Positions 40,609 through 48,270 of a stretch of 48,314 nucleotides of DNA are shown piece after piece. The stretch is from the NCBI RefSeq assembly GCF_011045025.1, contig NZ_JAAKZX010000058.1:1-48314 (forward strand), in the 5' to 3' direction. The DNA is from Streptomyces ureilyticus (lineage in GTDB: Bacteria; Actinomycetota; Actinomycetes; Streptomycetales; Streptomycetaceae). The position numbers were made by a program, and so were the translations under genes. Each line of letters starts with the position of its first letter. The stretch's first letter is position 1. A model generated the notes under the pieces. That model saw nothing but the letters and a program-made list of their open reading frames with translations. It ran no database searches and was not told the origin of the DNA.

Positions 40609-41327
40609 TCGCTCCCCCGCTCCAGGTACTCCGCCAGGCTCAAGGCCGCCGCCGGGCGTCCCGTCCCGGCGGGCCGTCGGCTTCCCCCGCCCGGGGGCGC
40701 ACCGGCCGCCGTCACTTCGAGCCGTCCGATCTGCACCTGCACCACCTGCTCGGCTCCGCGTGCCGGCCGCCTGCCCGCCGCCTGCCGTACGGCGGCGCGG
40801 GAAGCGGCATCCATACCCGGGGGGGTGGGCACGGACGCCGCGCTCTGGGCGGAGGGCCGCTCGGCGTCGTCGCGCCCGGCCGTCCGCCGCGGGGCGTCCG
40901 GCCCCGGCCGTGGCCTGGGCGTCACGGGCACGGCGGGGCGGAGCAGCGGCGCTTCGGGCACGGCCCGCTCGGCCGGACGGGGAGGTGCGGGCTCAGACGA
41001 TGCCCGTTCGGTCCGTACGACGGTCCGCTCGCGCTCCGTGCGGTACTGGACCTCTCGGGCGGCCGGGCGCGCCACGTCCCCGTCCTGCGCGGGGGAAGGG
41101 GCGGCGGAGGGCCACAGCGACTCCGCCTCGTCCGGCTCCGGCGTTCCGGCCCGTACCGCCTCGACCCGCTCGAAAGGGCCAGCGAGTCGCGGCCGTACCC
41201 GCACCACACCGGAGCGTGGCACGGCGGCCGGGGCGTGCCGGGCGAGCAGCCGGTCGAGGAAGTCGGGCATCCGGGACTCCCCCGGCGGCCCTCCCGGCCG
41301 TCCCTGCCCTCCCAAGGAGTCAGACAT
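40605..41327 (-). CDS. Pro/Arg-rich eCIS protein of unknown role (Afp6-like position)
   Basis: The 240-residue protein is mostly disordered. It has a short N-terminal helix (MPDFLDRLLARHAP), a long Pro/Arg/Ala/Glu-rich middle and a conserved-looking end: VVQVQIGRLEVTA, then LSLAEYLERGSE. 'IGRxEV...LSLxxYL' endings recur in phage and eCIS proteins located between the hub chaperone and cap genes, as far as I remember. The ATG overlaps the stop of the previous gene by 8 bp. It may be a scaffold or an adaptor; I cannot assign a function. Confidence 0.7.
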   Translation of the reverse strand: MSDSLGGQGRPGGPPGESRMPDFLDRLLARHAPAAVPRSGVVRVRPRLAGPFERVEAVRAGTPEPDEAESLWPSAAPSPAQDGDVARPAAREVQYRTERERTVVRTERASSEPAPPRPAERAVPEAPLLRPAVPVTPRPRPGPDAPRRTAGRDDAERPSAQSAASVPTPPGMDAASRAAVRQAAGRRPARGAEQVVQVQIGRLEVTAAGAPPGGGSRRPAGTGRPAAALSLAEYLERGSE

Positions 41328-42120
41328 CAGCGCACAGCTCCAGGTAGTAGCGGCGCCGCAGCGGGCTGAGCGCCAGGATCTCCGGCTCGCTCCAGCCGTA
41401 CGCCGTGGCGAGCAGGTGGACGTCGAGGAGCACGTCACGTGCCCAGGCGTCCAGTTCGGTCCACAGGTAGGAGGCGATGTCGAGCTCGGCGCGGGTGCCG
41501 GCGCCGCACTCGGGACAGCTGACGTTGAGCGTCACATCGGCGGCCGGGTCGGCCGCCTGCGCCGCCTCGGCGAGCCGGCGCTGCACCGCCTCGGGCAGGG
41601 CGTCGGACAGTACGTCGGCGGAGAGGGCCTCTCCGTCGCGCACAGCCGACACGACGCACCGCGCGAGCAGGGCCCGCCGGGGCTCCGGCTGTCGGGCCGC
41701 CTCCGTGAGGTCGGCGATGCCCGGCACCCGGAACTCGATCTCCCAGCCGTCCTCGACGACCCGCACCGACGGTTCGGCGGGCGCGGCCAGCGAGCGGGCG
41801 AACTCCCCGGCGTCCAGGTCGAATTCCATGTCCTCGCCGCACGCGCCGCATTCGAGGCGTACCTGCATCCGCTCGCCGAACAGCGCACGGCGCAGCGCGA
41901 AGAGATCCGCCTCACGCTCGCCCACCGGCAGCGAGGACAGCGTCTCGCCGCCGGTGTCCGGGCGTGCGGCGCGGTGCAGCAGCAGGGCGCGTCCGGAGGG
42001 GGCCTGGGCAAGCCCGGTCTCCCAGGTGGCGAGGAGTTCAGCCGCCCGAGTGTTCGCCATGCCCGCCCCGTTCCGTACCCGGCCCGCTGCCGCCGCTGCG
42101 GCAGTCGTGCTCACCTTCAC
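41320..42120 (-). CDS. T4-type baseplate hub assembly chaperone-like protein
   Basis: The protein has up to 266 residues; the GTGs at 42120 and 42114 and the ATG at 42060 are all possible starts, and none has an ideal ribosome site. The C-terminus LLDVHLLATAYGWSEPEILA then LSPLRRRYYLELC is the signature of T4 base plate protein / hub chaperone relatives in tail clusters. The middle carries two Cys pairs, CGAC and CPEC, about 115 residues apart. They could form a zinc ribbon (LECGACGEDMEFDLD and SCPECGAGTRAELDI). It would help load the hub and tape-measure-like component. It follows the tube gene by 25 bp. Confidence 0.82.
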   Translation of the reverse strand: MKVSTTAAAAAAGRVRNGAGMANTRAAELLATWETGLAQAPSGRALLLHRAARPDTGGETLSSLPVGEREADLFALRRALFGERMQVRLECGACGEDMEFDLDAGEFARSLAAPAEPSVRVVEDGWEIEFRVPGIADLTEAARQPEPRRALLARCVVSAVRDGEALSADVLSDALPEAVQRRLAEAAQAADPAADVTLNVSCPECGAGTRAELDIASYLWTELDAWARDVLLDVHLLATAYGWSEPEILALSPLRRRYYLELCADV

Positions 42121-42145
42121 GTCGTTCCGTTCAACTCCCCACTGT

Positions 42146-42670
42146 TCAGGCAGGGTTGAGGAACGACGGCTCCTCCGGCTCGGCGACCTCGTAGTCCCGC
42201 TCCCAGCCCTCGCACTCGAGCTTCAGCGACTGGATCGCCACCGCGTTGGCGTTGGCGTCCATCTCGCCGAGGACCTGGTACTCGCTGGGCCAGCTCCGGT
42301 AGAGCTTGTGCGAGACGGCCACCTGACCGGCCTCGTTGAGGACCTGGATCACGATGTCCTTGCGGAAGTCGGCGAGGGACACCTCGGACCCGAGGCCCGC
42401 GCCGACCTGCCAGACCTTGTTGGCCCAGCGGTCGAACTCGGGGTCGTGGGTGACCCCGCGCTCAAGGGTGATGCCCTCGAATTCCGAGCGCCCCGGCGAC
42501 TTGCGCGGGGAGCTGGGGTCGCCGCCGTGCCGGTGCTTGACGACCTCGGTGGTCCGCTTCAGCGGACTGATCTTGCTGATGCCCGCGACCGTACGACCGT
42601 CCCACAGGACGAGGAACTTGAAGTTCTTGTACGGGTCGAAGCGATGGGCGTTGACAGTGAACTCAGCCAT
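42146..42670 (-). CDS. Inner tube protein (Afp1/Afp5 class, Hcp-like fold)
   Basis: The 174-residue protein begins MAEFTVNAHRFDPYKNFKFL and continues VLWDGRTVAGISKISPLKRT, the well-conserved pattern of phage and eCIS tube proteins. Six copies form each ring of the inner tube. The middle KSPGRSEFEGITLERGVTHD and the end SLKLECEGWERDYE are also family features. It lies 35 bp after the sheath gene. Only one tube paralogue of this type is present, whereas Afp has two. Confidence 0.95.
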   Translation of the reverse strand: MAEFTVNAHRFDPYKNFKFLVLWDGRTVAGISKISPLKRTTEVVKHRHGGDPSSPRKSPGRSEFEGITLERGVTHDPEFDRWANKVWQVGAGLGSEVSLADFRKDIVIQVLNEAGQVAVSHKLYRSWPSEYQVLGEMDANANAVAIQSLKLECEGWERDYEVAEPEEPSFLNPA

Positions 42671-42705
42671 CGAATTTCCTCAAGATTCCCTGGAGCGAAG
42701 CTTCC

Positions 42706-44571
42706 CTAGAGCTCGAACTGCCCGGACGTCTGCTGGATCCTGACGATCACGAACTCGGCGGGCCTGACCGGAGCGATGCCGACCAGGACGTTCACGACGC
42801 CGTTCTCGATGTCCTCGTCCGTCGTGGTGTCGTGGTCGCACTTGACGAAGTACGCCTCGCGCGGCGTGCCGCCCTTGAAGGCGCCCTGGCGGAAGAGGTT
42901 GTGCAGATACGAGGAGGCGCTGAGCCGGATCTGCTGCCACAGGTTCTCGTCGTTGGGCTCGAACACGACCCACTGCAGCCCGCGTTGCAGGCTCTCCTCG
43001 ACGTGCAGGGCGAGCCGCCGCACGGGGACGTACTTCCACTCGCTGTCGAGCGCGTCGGAGCCCTCCAGGGTGCGGGCGCCCCACACCGTCGGGCCGACCA
43101 TCGGGAAGGTGCGCAGGCAGTTGACGCCGAGCGGGTTGAGCAGCCCGGTCTCGCGGTCGGTGAGGTTGACCGTGAGGGAGTGCACGCCAGCGAGCCGTGC
43201 CTCCGTGCCGGCCGGTGCCTTCCACACGCCGCGCTCGGAGTCCGTACGCGCGAAGACGCCCGCGACCGCGCCGGACGGCGGGAAGGAGCGCAGCCGCCCG
43301 GTGAGCGGGTCGGTGAGCTGGAGGTGCGGGAAGTACAGGCCCGCGTGGTTGCCGCGTACGGCGTCGAAAGCCGCGAGTCCGGCACGGGCGGTGTCCACGC
43401 TGACCCAGTTGCCGGGGGCGTCGACGAGGAGGAAGATCCGCCGCTCCTGGCACAGCCGCTGGGCGGCCGAGACGACCGTGATCATGTCCTCGGTCGACTC
43501 GTACGCCGCCAGCTCGGGCAGGACGAGGAGGTTGACGTCGGCGACGCCGCGCAGCGCCTGGATGCCGGACTTGCCGGCCTCGCTGCCGATGAGGTCGCGC
43601 GGTCCGGGCGCCTCGCCGTCCTCGCCGCCCTCCAGCGGGAAGACGGGCGGGTTGACGGAGGCCTCCAGGCCAAGGTCGTTCGCGCACTCGCCGAGGAAGC
43701 GGACGACGTCCTCGGGATCGGTGGAGCCCGCGACGATCTGGAGGCGCTTGCCGAAGGCGGTGACCTCGGCGCCCGCGAAGGCGTGCTTGCCCGGCGCGTC
43801 GGGCAGCGCCCGCAGCTTGCGCTCGAGGAGCAGGGCGAGTTCGGTGACGCCGCTCGGGGCCTCGCCGTCCGTGTCGGGGTCGTACAACGTGAACTCGCGC
43901 TCGACCTCGCCGATCTTGACGGTCAGATCGACGGCCAGGTCGGGCAGTTCGTGCCCGAACGGCTTGGAGACGGTGCCGGACGGGTCGGGGCGGCCCTCGC
44001 CGACGGCCTCGACGCGGATCAGCCGGGAGCCCGCGTTGACCACGGTCGGCGCGTGGCGGCCGTGCGAGGCGTCCATGGACAGGCCGGTGAAGCTCTCTCG
44101 GGCGTCGCCCTTGGCGTCGTACACGCGCAGGTTGAAGGTTTCTTCGGGGCAGGGCGTGTCGTAGTCGACGGCGACGCGCAGGCCGTTGCCCCACACGCCC
44201 GGTTCCTTGGCGTGCACTTCGAGGACCGCGCTCTCGCTGTGGCCCTCGGTGGACTTCAGGGTGACGCAGGCGGCCTTGCCGCTGCCCGCCCTGGCGACGC
44301 GGACGATCACGGCGACGGTGCCGCCGTTGGCGAAGAACTGGTGGACCGCGTAGCCGACGGCGCTCTGCGAACTCAAGCCCCCGAAGCGGCGCTCGAAGTC
44401 GGTGAAGCTGGTGACGCGCACCGGCTCGTTCAGCGGACCACGCCGGGTGTGCCCCACGAAGGCGGTCACCGAGGTGGTGACGGTCGAGATGGTCCGGGCG
44501 CTACTGGGAAGCTCTTCGACGTAGACGCCGGGATACGTCGGCTTGGCAGTGCTCACCGCGCTCATCGGCAT
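42706..44571 (-). CDS. Contractile sheath protein (first operon gene)
   Basis: This 621-residue protein starts YPGVYVEELPSSARTISTVT after a short leader and continues VTSFTDFERRFGGLSSQSAV. It ends DIENGVVNVLVGIAPVRPAE, FVIVRIQQTSGQFEL. Both ends are the conserved linker arms of tail sheath proteins, which weave the sheath together. The middle is longer than in Afp sheaths and contains an inserted domain (about 110-330, with EREFTLYDPDTDGEAPSGVT). The ATG at 44569-44571 follows AGGAGGGGGA; a second in-frame ATG two codons later is also possible. The sheath contracts and drives the tube forward. There is a single sheath gene. Confidence 0.95.
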   Translation of the reverse strand: MPMSAVSTAKPTYPGVYVEELPSSARTISTVTTSVTAFVGHTRRGPLNEPVRVTSFTDFERRFGGLSSQSAVGYAVHQFFANGGTVAVIVRVARAGSGKAACVTLKSTEGHSESAVLEVHAKEPGVWGNGLRVAVDYDTPCPEETFNLRVYDAKGDARESFTGLSMDASHGRHAPTVVNAGSRLIRVEAVGEGRPDPSGTVSKPFGHELPDLAVDLTVKIGEVEREFTLYDPDTDGEAPSGVTELALLLERKLRALPDAPGKHAFAGAEVTAFGKRLQIVAGSTDPEDVVRFLGECANDLGLEASVNPPVFPLEGGEDGEAPGPRDLIGSEAGKSGIQALRGVADVNLLVLPELAAYESTEDMITVVSAAQRLCQERRIFLLVDAPGNWVSVDTARAGLAAFDAVRGNHAGLYFPHLQLTDPLTGRLRSFPPSGAVAGVFARTDSERGVWKAPAGTEARLAGVHSLTVNLTDRETGLLNPLGVNCLRTFPMVGPTVWGARTLEGSDALDSEWKYVPVRRLALHVEESLQRGLQWVVFEPNDENLWQQIRLSASSYLHNLFRQGAFKGGTPREAYFVKCDHDTTTDEDIENGVVNVLVGIAPVRPAEFVIVRIQQTSGQFEL

Positions 44572-44941
44572 TCCCCCTCCTAATCCGTTCTCGGGCACCG
44601 GGTGACAGGCACCAAGAGGCGGAAGAGGGAGACGGTGCGGTGCAACGCGCGTCAACTCCGTCCCAGCGCACACTGCTTGCGACGGTTTACGCGCACCTCA
44701 TCAGTCCCCCGTCACTGCCCGGACGGTTGGCCGTCCGGGTCAAGCCATGCGCTTGTGACTCCTGATGCGTTAGTGCCAACCCACCCTGAAGTGTTCGGAG
44801 TTGACAGAACAAGAAAGGTTCAGGCCAGCCCGGGGGGAGGTTCCGTGAAGGCGGTTCCACGTGACTCCTACGCCGTGCCCGCGTGTCAGGGCGGATGATC
44901 CACAACTCCGGCACAGAGAAGCCGTGCCGCAGAATGTGAAC
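44572..44941. other. Intergenic region with the presumed eCIS operon promoter
   Basis: This 370-bp spacer separates the divergent sheath and YchJ genes. Two TTGACn-like boxes occur on the minus strand but without a good -10. On the plus strand TTGACA (44801-44806) has no clear partner either. A very short frame (GTG 44845, VKAVPRDSYAVPACQGG) follows a GGGGGGAGG; I cannot tell if it is translated. Confidence 0.5.
44718..44739. promoter_or_regulatory. Inverted repeat upstream of the sheath gene
   Basis: CCCGGACGG and CCGTCCGGG form a perfect 9-bp inverted repeat around TTGG, about 150 bp upstream of the sheath ATG. It could be an operator or a hairpin in the leader RNA of the operon. A TTGACC box overlaps its far side on the minus strand. 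Confidence 0.5.
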
Positions 44942-45364
44942 ATGCCCCGAAAGACCACGCACCCCAGACGGCAGCGGGCCGATCGTCCCGTGCAGCCCGC
45001 TTCCTGCCCCTGTGACCTGCAACGGACGTACGCAGACTGCTGTGGCCGGTTTCACCGGGGTGAGGCGGCGGCGCCCACCGCTCAGGGACTGATGCGGTCG
45101 CGGTACGCCGCGTTCGTGAAACGCGACGAGGCGTATGTGCTGCGGACCTGGCATCCGCGGACGCGACCGCCGCGGGTCGAGTTCGATCCGGGGACGCGGT
45201 GGACGGGCCTGGAGATCCTCGACACGAGCGAGGGCTCGGCGTTCCACACCACAGGCACCGTCACCTTCCGCGCGAGCTACACGGGCGGCACGCTGCACGA
45301 GCACAGCCGGTTCGAGCGGGTCGACGGGGCGTGGGTGTACGTCGACGGGGAGTTCATCGAGTAA
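44942..45364 (+). CDS. YchJ family protein with SEC-C motif
   Basis: The 140-residue protein has an N-terminal SEC-C-like zinc motif (SCPCDLQRTYADCCGRFH), followed by an NTF2-like alpha/beta domain (QGLMRSRYAAFVKRDEAYVL, SAFHTTGTVTFRASYTGGTL, EHSRFERVDGAWVYVDGEF). This is the UPF0225/YchJ layout, of unknown function. The ATG at 44942 was chosen on the family's usual start; its ribosome site is weak, and a longer frame exists from 44861. It is divergent from the sheath gene and convergent with the GntR gene, which ends 36 bp away. Confidence 0.88.
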   Translation: MPRKTTHPRRQRADRPVQPASCPCDLQRTYADCCGRFHRGEAAAPTAQGLMRSRYAAFVKRDEAYVLRTWHPRTRPPRVEFDPGTRWTGLEILDTSEGSAFHTTGTVTFRASYTGGTLHEHSRFERVDGAWVYVDGEFIE

Positions 45365-45400
45365 CCGGCAGCGGGCATCGGGCGGCGGGCGTACGCCGGC

Positions 45401-46102
45401 TCAGGGCGCCAGTATGTCCAGTTCCTGGAGGGCGCCCACCGCGATCTCGCGGGTCAGTTCCTCCGCGCGGGCCGCGTCGCGCTCCCGTACCGCCTCCGCG
45501 ACCTTGACGTGCAGGGTGACGGCGGCCGGGTCGGGGTCCCAGAACATGACCTGATGGCGGGTGCGGCCCGCCAGGACCTCCGCGACGACGTCGCCGAGGC
45601 GGGCGAACATCTCGTTGCGGGACGCGTTGAGGATGACCCGGTGGAAAGCGACGTCGTGGAAGAGGTACTTCTCGAGCTGGTGGCCGCGTGAGCTGGCGAC
45701 CATCCCCAGAGCGCACTCGGTGAGTTCGGCGCACTCTTCGGCCGTGGCGTGCTCGGCGGCCAGGCCCGCGGCGACCGGTTCGACGGCGGAGCGCAGCACG
45801 GTGAGCGAACGCAACTGGCGCGGGCGGTCGGCGCCCGCGAGACGCCACCGGATGACCTGCGGATCGTAGACGTTCCACTCGGAGGTGGGGAGCACGGTCA
45901 CGCCGACCCGGCGACGTGACTCGACCAGGTGCATCGACTCCAGGACCCGTACGGCCTCCCGCATCACCGACCGCGACACCTCGAAGCGCTGCGCCAGTTC
46001 GTCGGTGCGCAGGACGCTGCCCGGCGGGTACTCACCCGCGGTGATGGCAGGACCGAGGCTCTCCAGTACATGGCCGTGCAGCCCCCGGCCCGGTGTGGTC
46101 AT
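45401..46102 (-). CDS. gntR: GntR/FadR family regulator of the gluconate genes
   Basis: The 233-residue protein has a winged helix (about residues 10-75: AITAGEYPPGSVLRTDELAQ, RFEVSRSVMREAVRVLESMH) and an all-helical FCD effector domain (about 95-225). The FCD domain has RSAVEPVAAGLAAEHATAEE, and the metal-binding His set is visible (HDVAFHRVIL, HVKVAEAVRERD). It is divergent from gluconokinase and permease genes, so it probably represses them until gluconate or a phosphorylated product binds. The start is the ATG at 46102. Confidence 0.9.
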   Translation of the reverse strand: MTTPGRGLHGHVLESLGPAITAGEYPPGSVLRTDELAQRFEVSRSVMREAVRVLESMHLVESRRRVGVTVLPTSEWNVYDPQVIRWRLAGADRPRQLRSLTVLRSAVEPVAAGLAAEHATAEECAELTECALGMVASSRGHQLEKYLFHDVAFHRVILNASRNEMFARLGDVVAEVLAGRTRHQVMFWDPDPAAVTLHVKVAEAVRERDAARAEELTREIAVGALQELDILAP

Positions 46103-46167
46103 GGGGTTCAGCCTACGAGGCGGTTCGTGCGGAGAAAAAGTCAGACCTTTATGGCGCCGACTCTTGA

Positions 46168-46182
46168 ATTTGTATGACTAAT
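46168..46182. promoter_or_regulatory. Candidate GntR/FadR-type operator
   Basis: ATTTGTATGACTAAT reads as ATTxGTxxxACxAAT, an imperfect palindrome of the GT-N3-AC type bound by FadR-subfamily GntR proteins. It lies in the 174-bp divergent spacer of gntR and gntK and is one of the few AT-rich stretches there. Confidence 0.55.
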
Positions 46183-46276
46183 GGGTTTCAGTGTCGTGCA
46201 CGGATGCGGCACCCGTCGATGTCGACTGCTCGATGTCAGCCCATCCGGTGACGAAGAAGAAGACAGCGAGAACACG

Positions 46277-46795
46277 ATGAATCAACCGCGGTTCCCCCAT
46301 GTCGTCGTGGTCATGGGCGTCGCAGGCACCGGCAAGACCACCGTCGGGCCCCGCGTCGCCGACCGGCTCGGCGTGCCGTACGCCGAGGGTGACGACTTCC
46401 ACCCCGAGGCCAACATCGCCAAGATGTCGGCCGGTACGCCGCTCACCGACGAGGACCGTCGGCCCTGGCTGGACGCCATCGGCCGGTGGGCGCACGAGCG
46501 GGCGGGACTCGGCGGGGTGGTCAGCTGCTCGGCGCTGAAGCGGAGTTACCGCGACCGTTTGCGGGCGTCCGCGCCCGGCGTCGTCTTCGTCCATCTCACG
46601 GGTGACCGCGCGCTCATCGAGGACCGGATGGCGCACCGTCAGGGGCACTTCATGCCGACGGCGCTGCTGGACTCCCAGTTCGCCACCCTCCAGCCGCTCG
46701 AGGCGGACGAGGCGGGTGTCGCCGTGGACGTCTCCGGCAGCCCGGAGGAGATCGCCGAGCGGGCCGTGACCGCACTGCACGGCCTCAACCGGTAA
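46277..46795 (+). CDS. gntK: Gluconokinase
   Basis: The 172-residue enzyme phosphorylates gluconate to 6-phosphogluconate, feeding the pentose phosphate pathway. It has a P-loop (GVAGTGKTT at 14-22, Lys20), the substrate motif EGDDFHPEANIAKMSAGTPL, TDEDRRPWL, and VVSCSALKRSYRDRLR, all typical of short GntK enzymes. The ATG at 46277 fits the family length; the upstream purine stretch GAAGAAGAAGACAGCGAG acts as a weak ribosome site. It is followed after 77 bp by the permease. Confidence 0.95.
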   Translation: MNQPRFPHVVVVMGVAGTGKTTVGPRVADRLGVPYAEGDDFHPEANIAKMSAGTPLTDEDRRPWLDAIGRWAHERAGLGGVVSCSALKRSYRDRLRASAPGVVFVHLTGDRALIEDRMAHRQGHFMPTALLDSQFATLQPLEADEAGVAVDVSGSPEEIAERAVTALHGLNR

Positions 46796-46872
46796 CTCCC
46801 TCGCCCAGTAACGCCCCGAGCCCCCCTGAGCAGTAACTCCCCCTCCCCCCAAGCCACTCAAGGAAGAACACC

Positions 46873-48270
46873 GTGACCAGTCTCAGTGTCGAGATGCTGG
46901 CAGCGGAGCCCGTCGAGCCGATCACCTCGGCGGGTCACGCACAGCTGGGCATCGCCGTCCTCGCGGGCATCGCCGTCATCGTCCTGCTCATCACCAAGTT
47001 CAAGCTGCACGCCTTTCTCGCGCTGACCATCGGCACGCTGGCGCTGGGCGCCATCGCCGGGGCGCCGCTCGACAAGGCCATCGAGAGCTTCAGCGCCGGC
47101 CTCGGCTCGACGGTCGCCGGCGTGGGTGTCCTGATCGCGCTCGGTGCCATCCTGGGCAAACTGCTCGCGGACTCCGGCGGCGCGGACCAGATCGTCGACA
47201 CGATCCTCGCGAAGGCGGGCGGGCGGTCGATGCCTTGGGCGATGGTGCTGATCGCCTCGGTGATCGGGCTGCCGCTGTTCTTCGAGGTCGGCATCGTGCT
47301 GCTGATCCCGGTCGTCCTGATGGTGGCCAAGCGCGGCAACTACTCGCTGATGCGGATCGGCATCCCGGCGCTCGCCGGTCTGTCCGTGATGCACGGTCTG
47401 ATCCCGCCGCACCCCGGCCCGCTGGTCGCGATCGACACCGTCAAGGCGGACCTCGGTGTCACCCTCGCCCTCGGTCTGCTCGTCGCCATACCGACCGTCG
47501 TCATCGCGGGTCCGATGTTCTCGAAGTACGCGGCCCGCTGGGTGGACGTGCCCGCCCCCGAGAAGATGATCCCCCAGCGCACCTCCGACGACCTGGAGAA
47601 GCGTCCCGGGTTCGGCGTCACCATCGCCACCGTGCTGCTGCCGGTCGTGCTGATGCTGGCCAAGGCGCTGGTGGACATCGTCATCGACGATCCCGAGAAC
47701 ACGGTGCAGCGCGTCTTCGACGTGGTCGGATCCCCGCTGATCGCGTTGCTCGCGGCCGTGCTCGTCGGCATCTTCACCCTTGGCCGGGCGGCCGGTTTCA
47801 CCAAGGACCGGATCTCTACGACGGTCGAGAAGTCCCTCGGTCCGATCGCGGGCATCCTGCTCATCGTCGGCGCGGGCGGCGGCTTCAAGCAGACGCTGAT
47901 CGACTCCGGTGTGGGTCAGATGATCCTGGACATATCGGAAGACTGGTCGATACCCGCGCTGCTTCTCGCGTGGCTGATCGCGGTGGCGATCCGGCTTGCG
48001 ACGGGGTCCGCGACCGTTGCCACGATCTCGGCCGCCGGGCTTGTCGCGCCGCTCGCGGCGGACATGTCGACTGCCCATGCGTCTTTGCTGGTGCTGGCCA
48101 TCGGGGCGGGGTCGCTGTTCTTCAGCCATGTCAACGATGCCGGGTTCTGGCTGGTGAAGGAGTACTTCGGGCTCGATGTCGGCCAGACGATCAAGACGTG
48201 GTCGGTGATGGAGACCATCATCTCGGTGGTCGCCGGGGGCGTGGTGCTGCTGCTGTCGCTCGTCATTTAG
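46873..48270 (+). CDS. gntT: Gluconate permease (GntP family)
   Basis: This 465-residue membrane protein has about 12 hydrophobic helices and the GntP-family motifs GLPLFFEVGIVLLIPVVL, HGLIPPHPGPLVAIDTV, RLATGSATVATISAAGLVAP and FFSHVNDAGFWLVKEYFG. It imports gluconate with protons. The start is a GTG with AAGGAAGA upstream. Together with gluconokinase it forms a gluconate uptake unit. The gene is complete; 44 bp follow before the window ends. Confidence 0.95.
   Translation: MTSLSVEMLAAEPVEPITSAGHAQLGIAVLAGIAVIVLLITKFKLHAFLALTIGTLALGAIAGAPLDKAIESFSAGLGSTVAGVGVLIALGAILGKLLADSGGADQIVDTILAKAGGRSMPWAMVLIASVIGLPLFFEVGIVLLIPVVLMVAKRGNYSLMRIGIPALAGLSVMHGLIPPHPGPLVAIDTVKADLGVTLALGLLVAIPTVVIAGPMFSKYAARWVDVPAPEKMIPQRTSDDLEKRPGFGVTIATVLLPVVLMLAKALVDIVIDDPENTVQRVFDVVGSPLIALLAAVLVGIFTLGRAAGFTKDRISTTVEKSLGPIAGILLIVGAGGGFKQTLIDSGVGQMILDISEDWSIPALLLAWLIAVAIRLATGSATVATISAAGLVAPLAADMSTAHASLLVLAIGAGSLFFSHVNDAGFWLVKEYFGLDVGQTIKTWSVMETIISVVAGGVVLLLSLVI

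Noticed and set aside
37013..41347. Plus-strand open frame of 1444 codons opposite the ATPase and cap genes
   Set aside because: It is a shadow of several recognised minus-strand genes and spans their junctions.
44580..44800. A sigma-BldN or sigma-WhiG promoter for the eCIS operon
   Set aside because: No pair of boxes with correct spacing was found on the minus strand; only isolated TTGAC-like boxes occur.
44602..44898. Plus-strand 98-codon frame in the eCIS promoter spacer
   Set aside because: It has no good ribosome site at its start and an Arg/Ser/Pro composition. Only its last 17 codons follow a purine-rich site, which is too little to call a gene.
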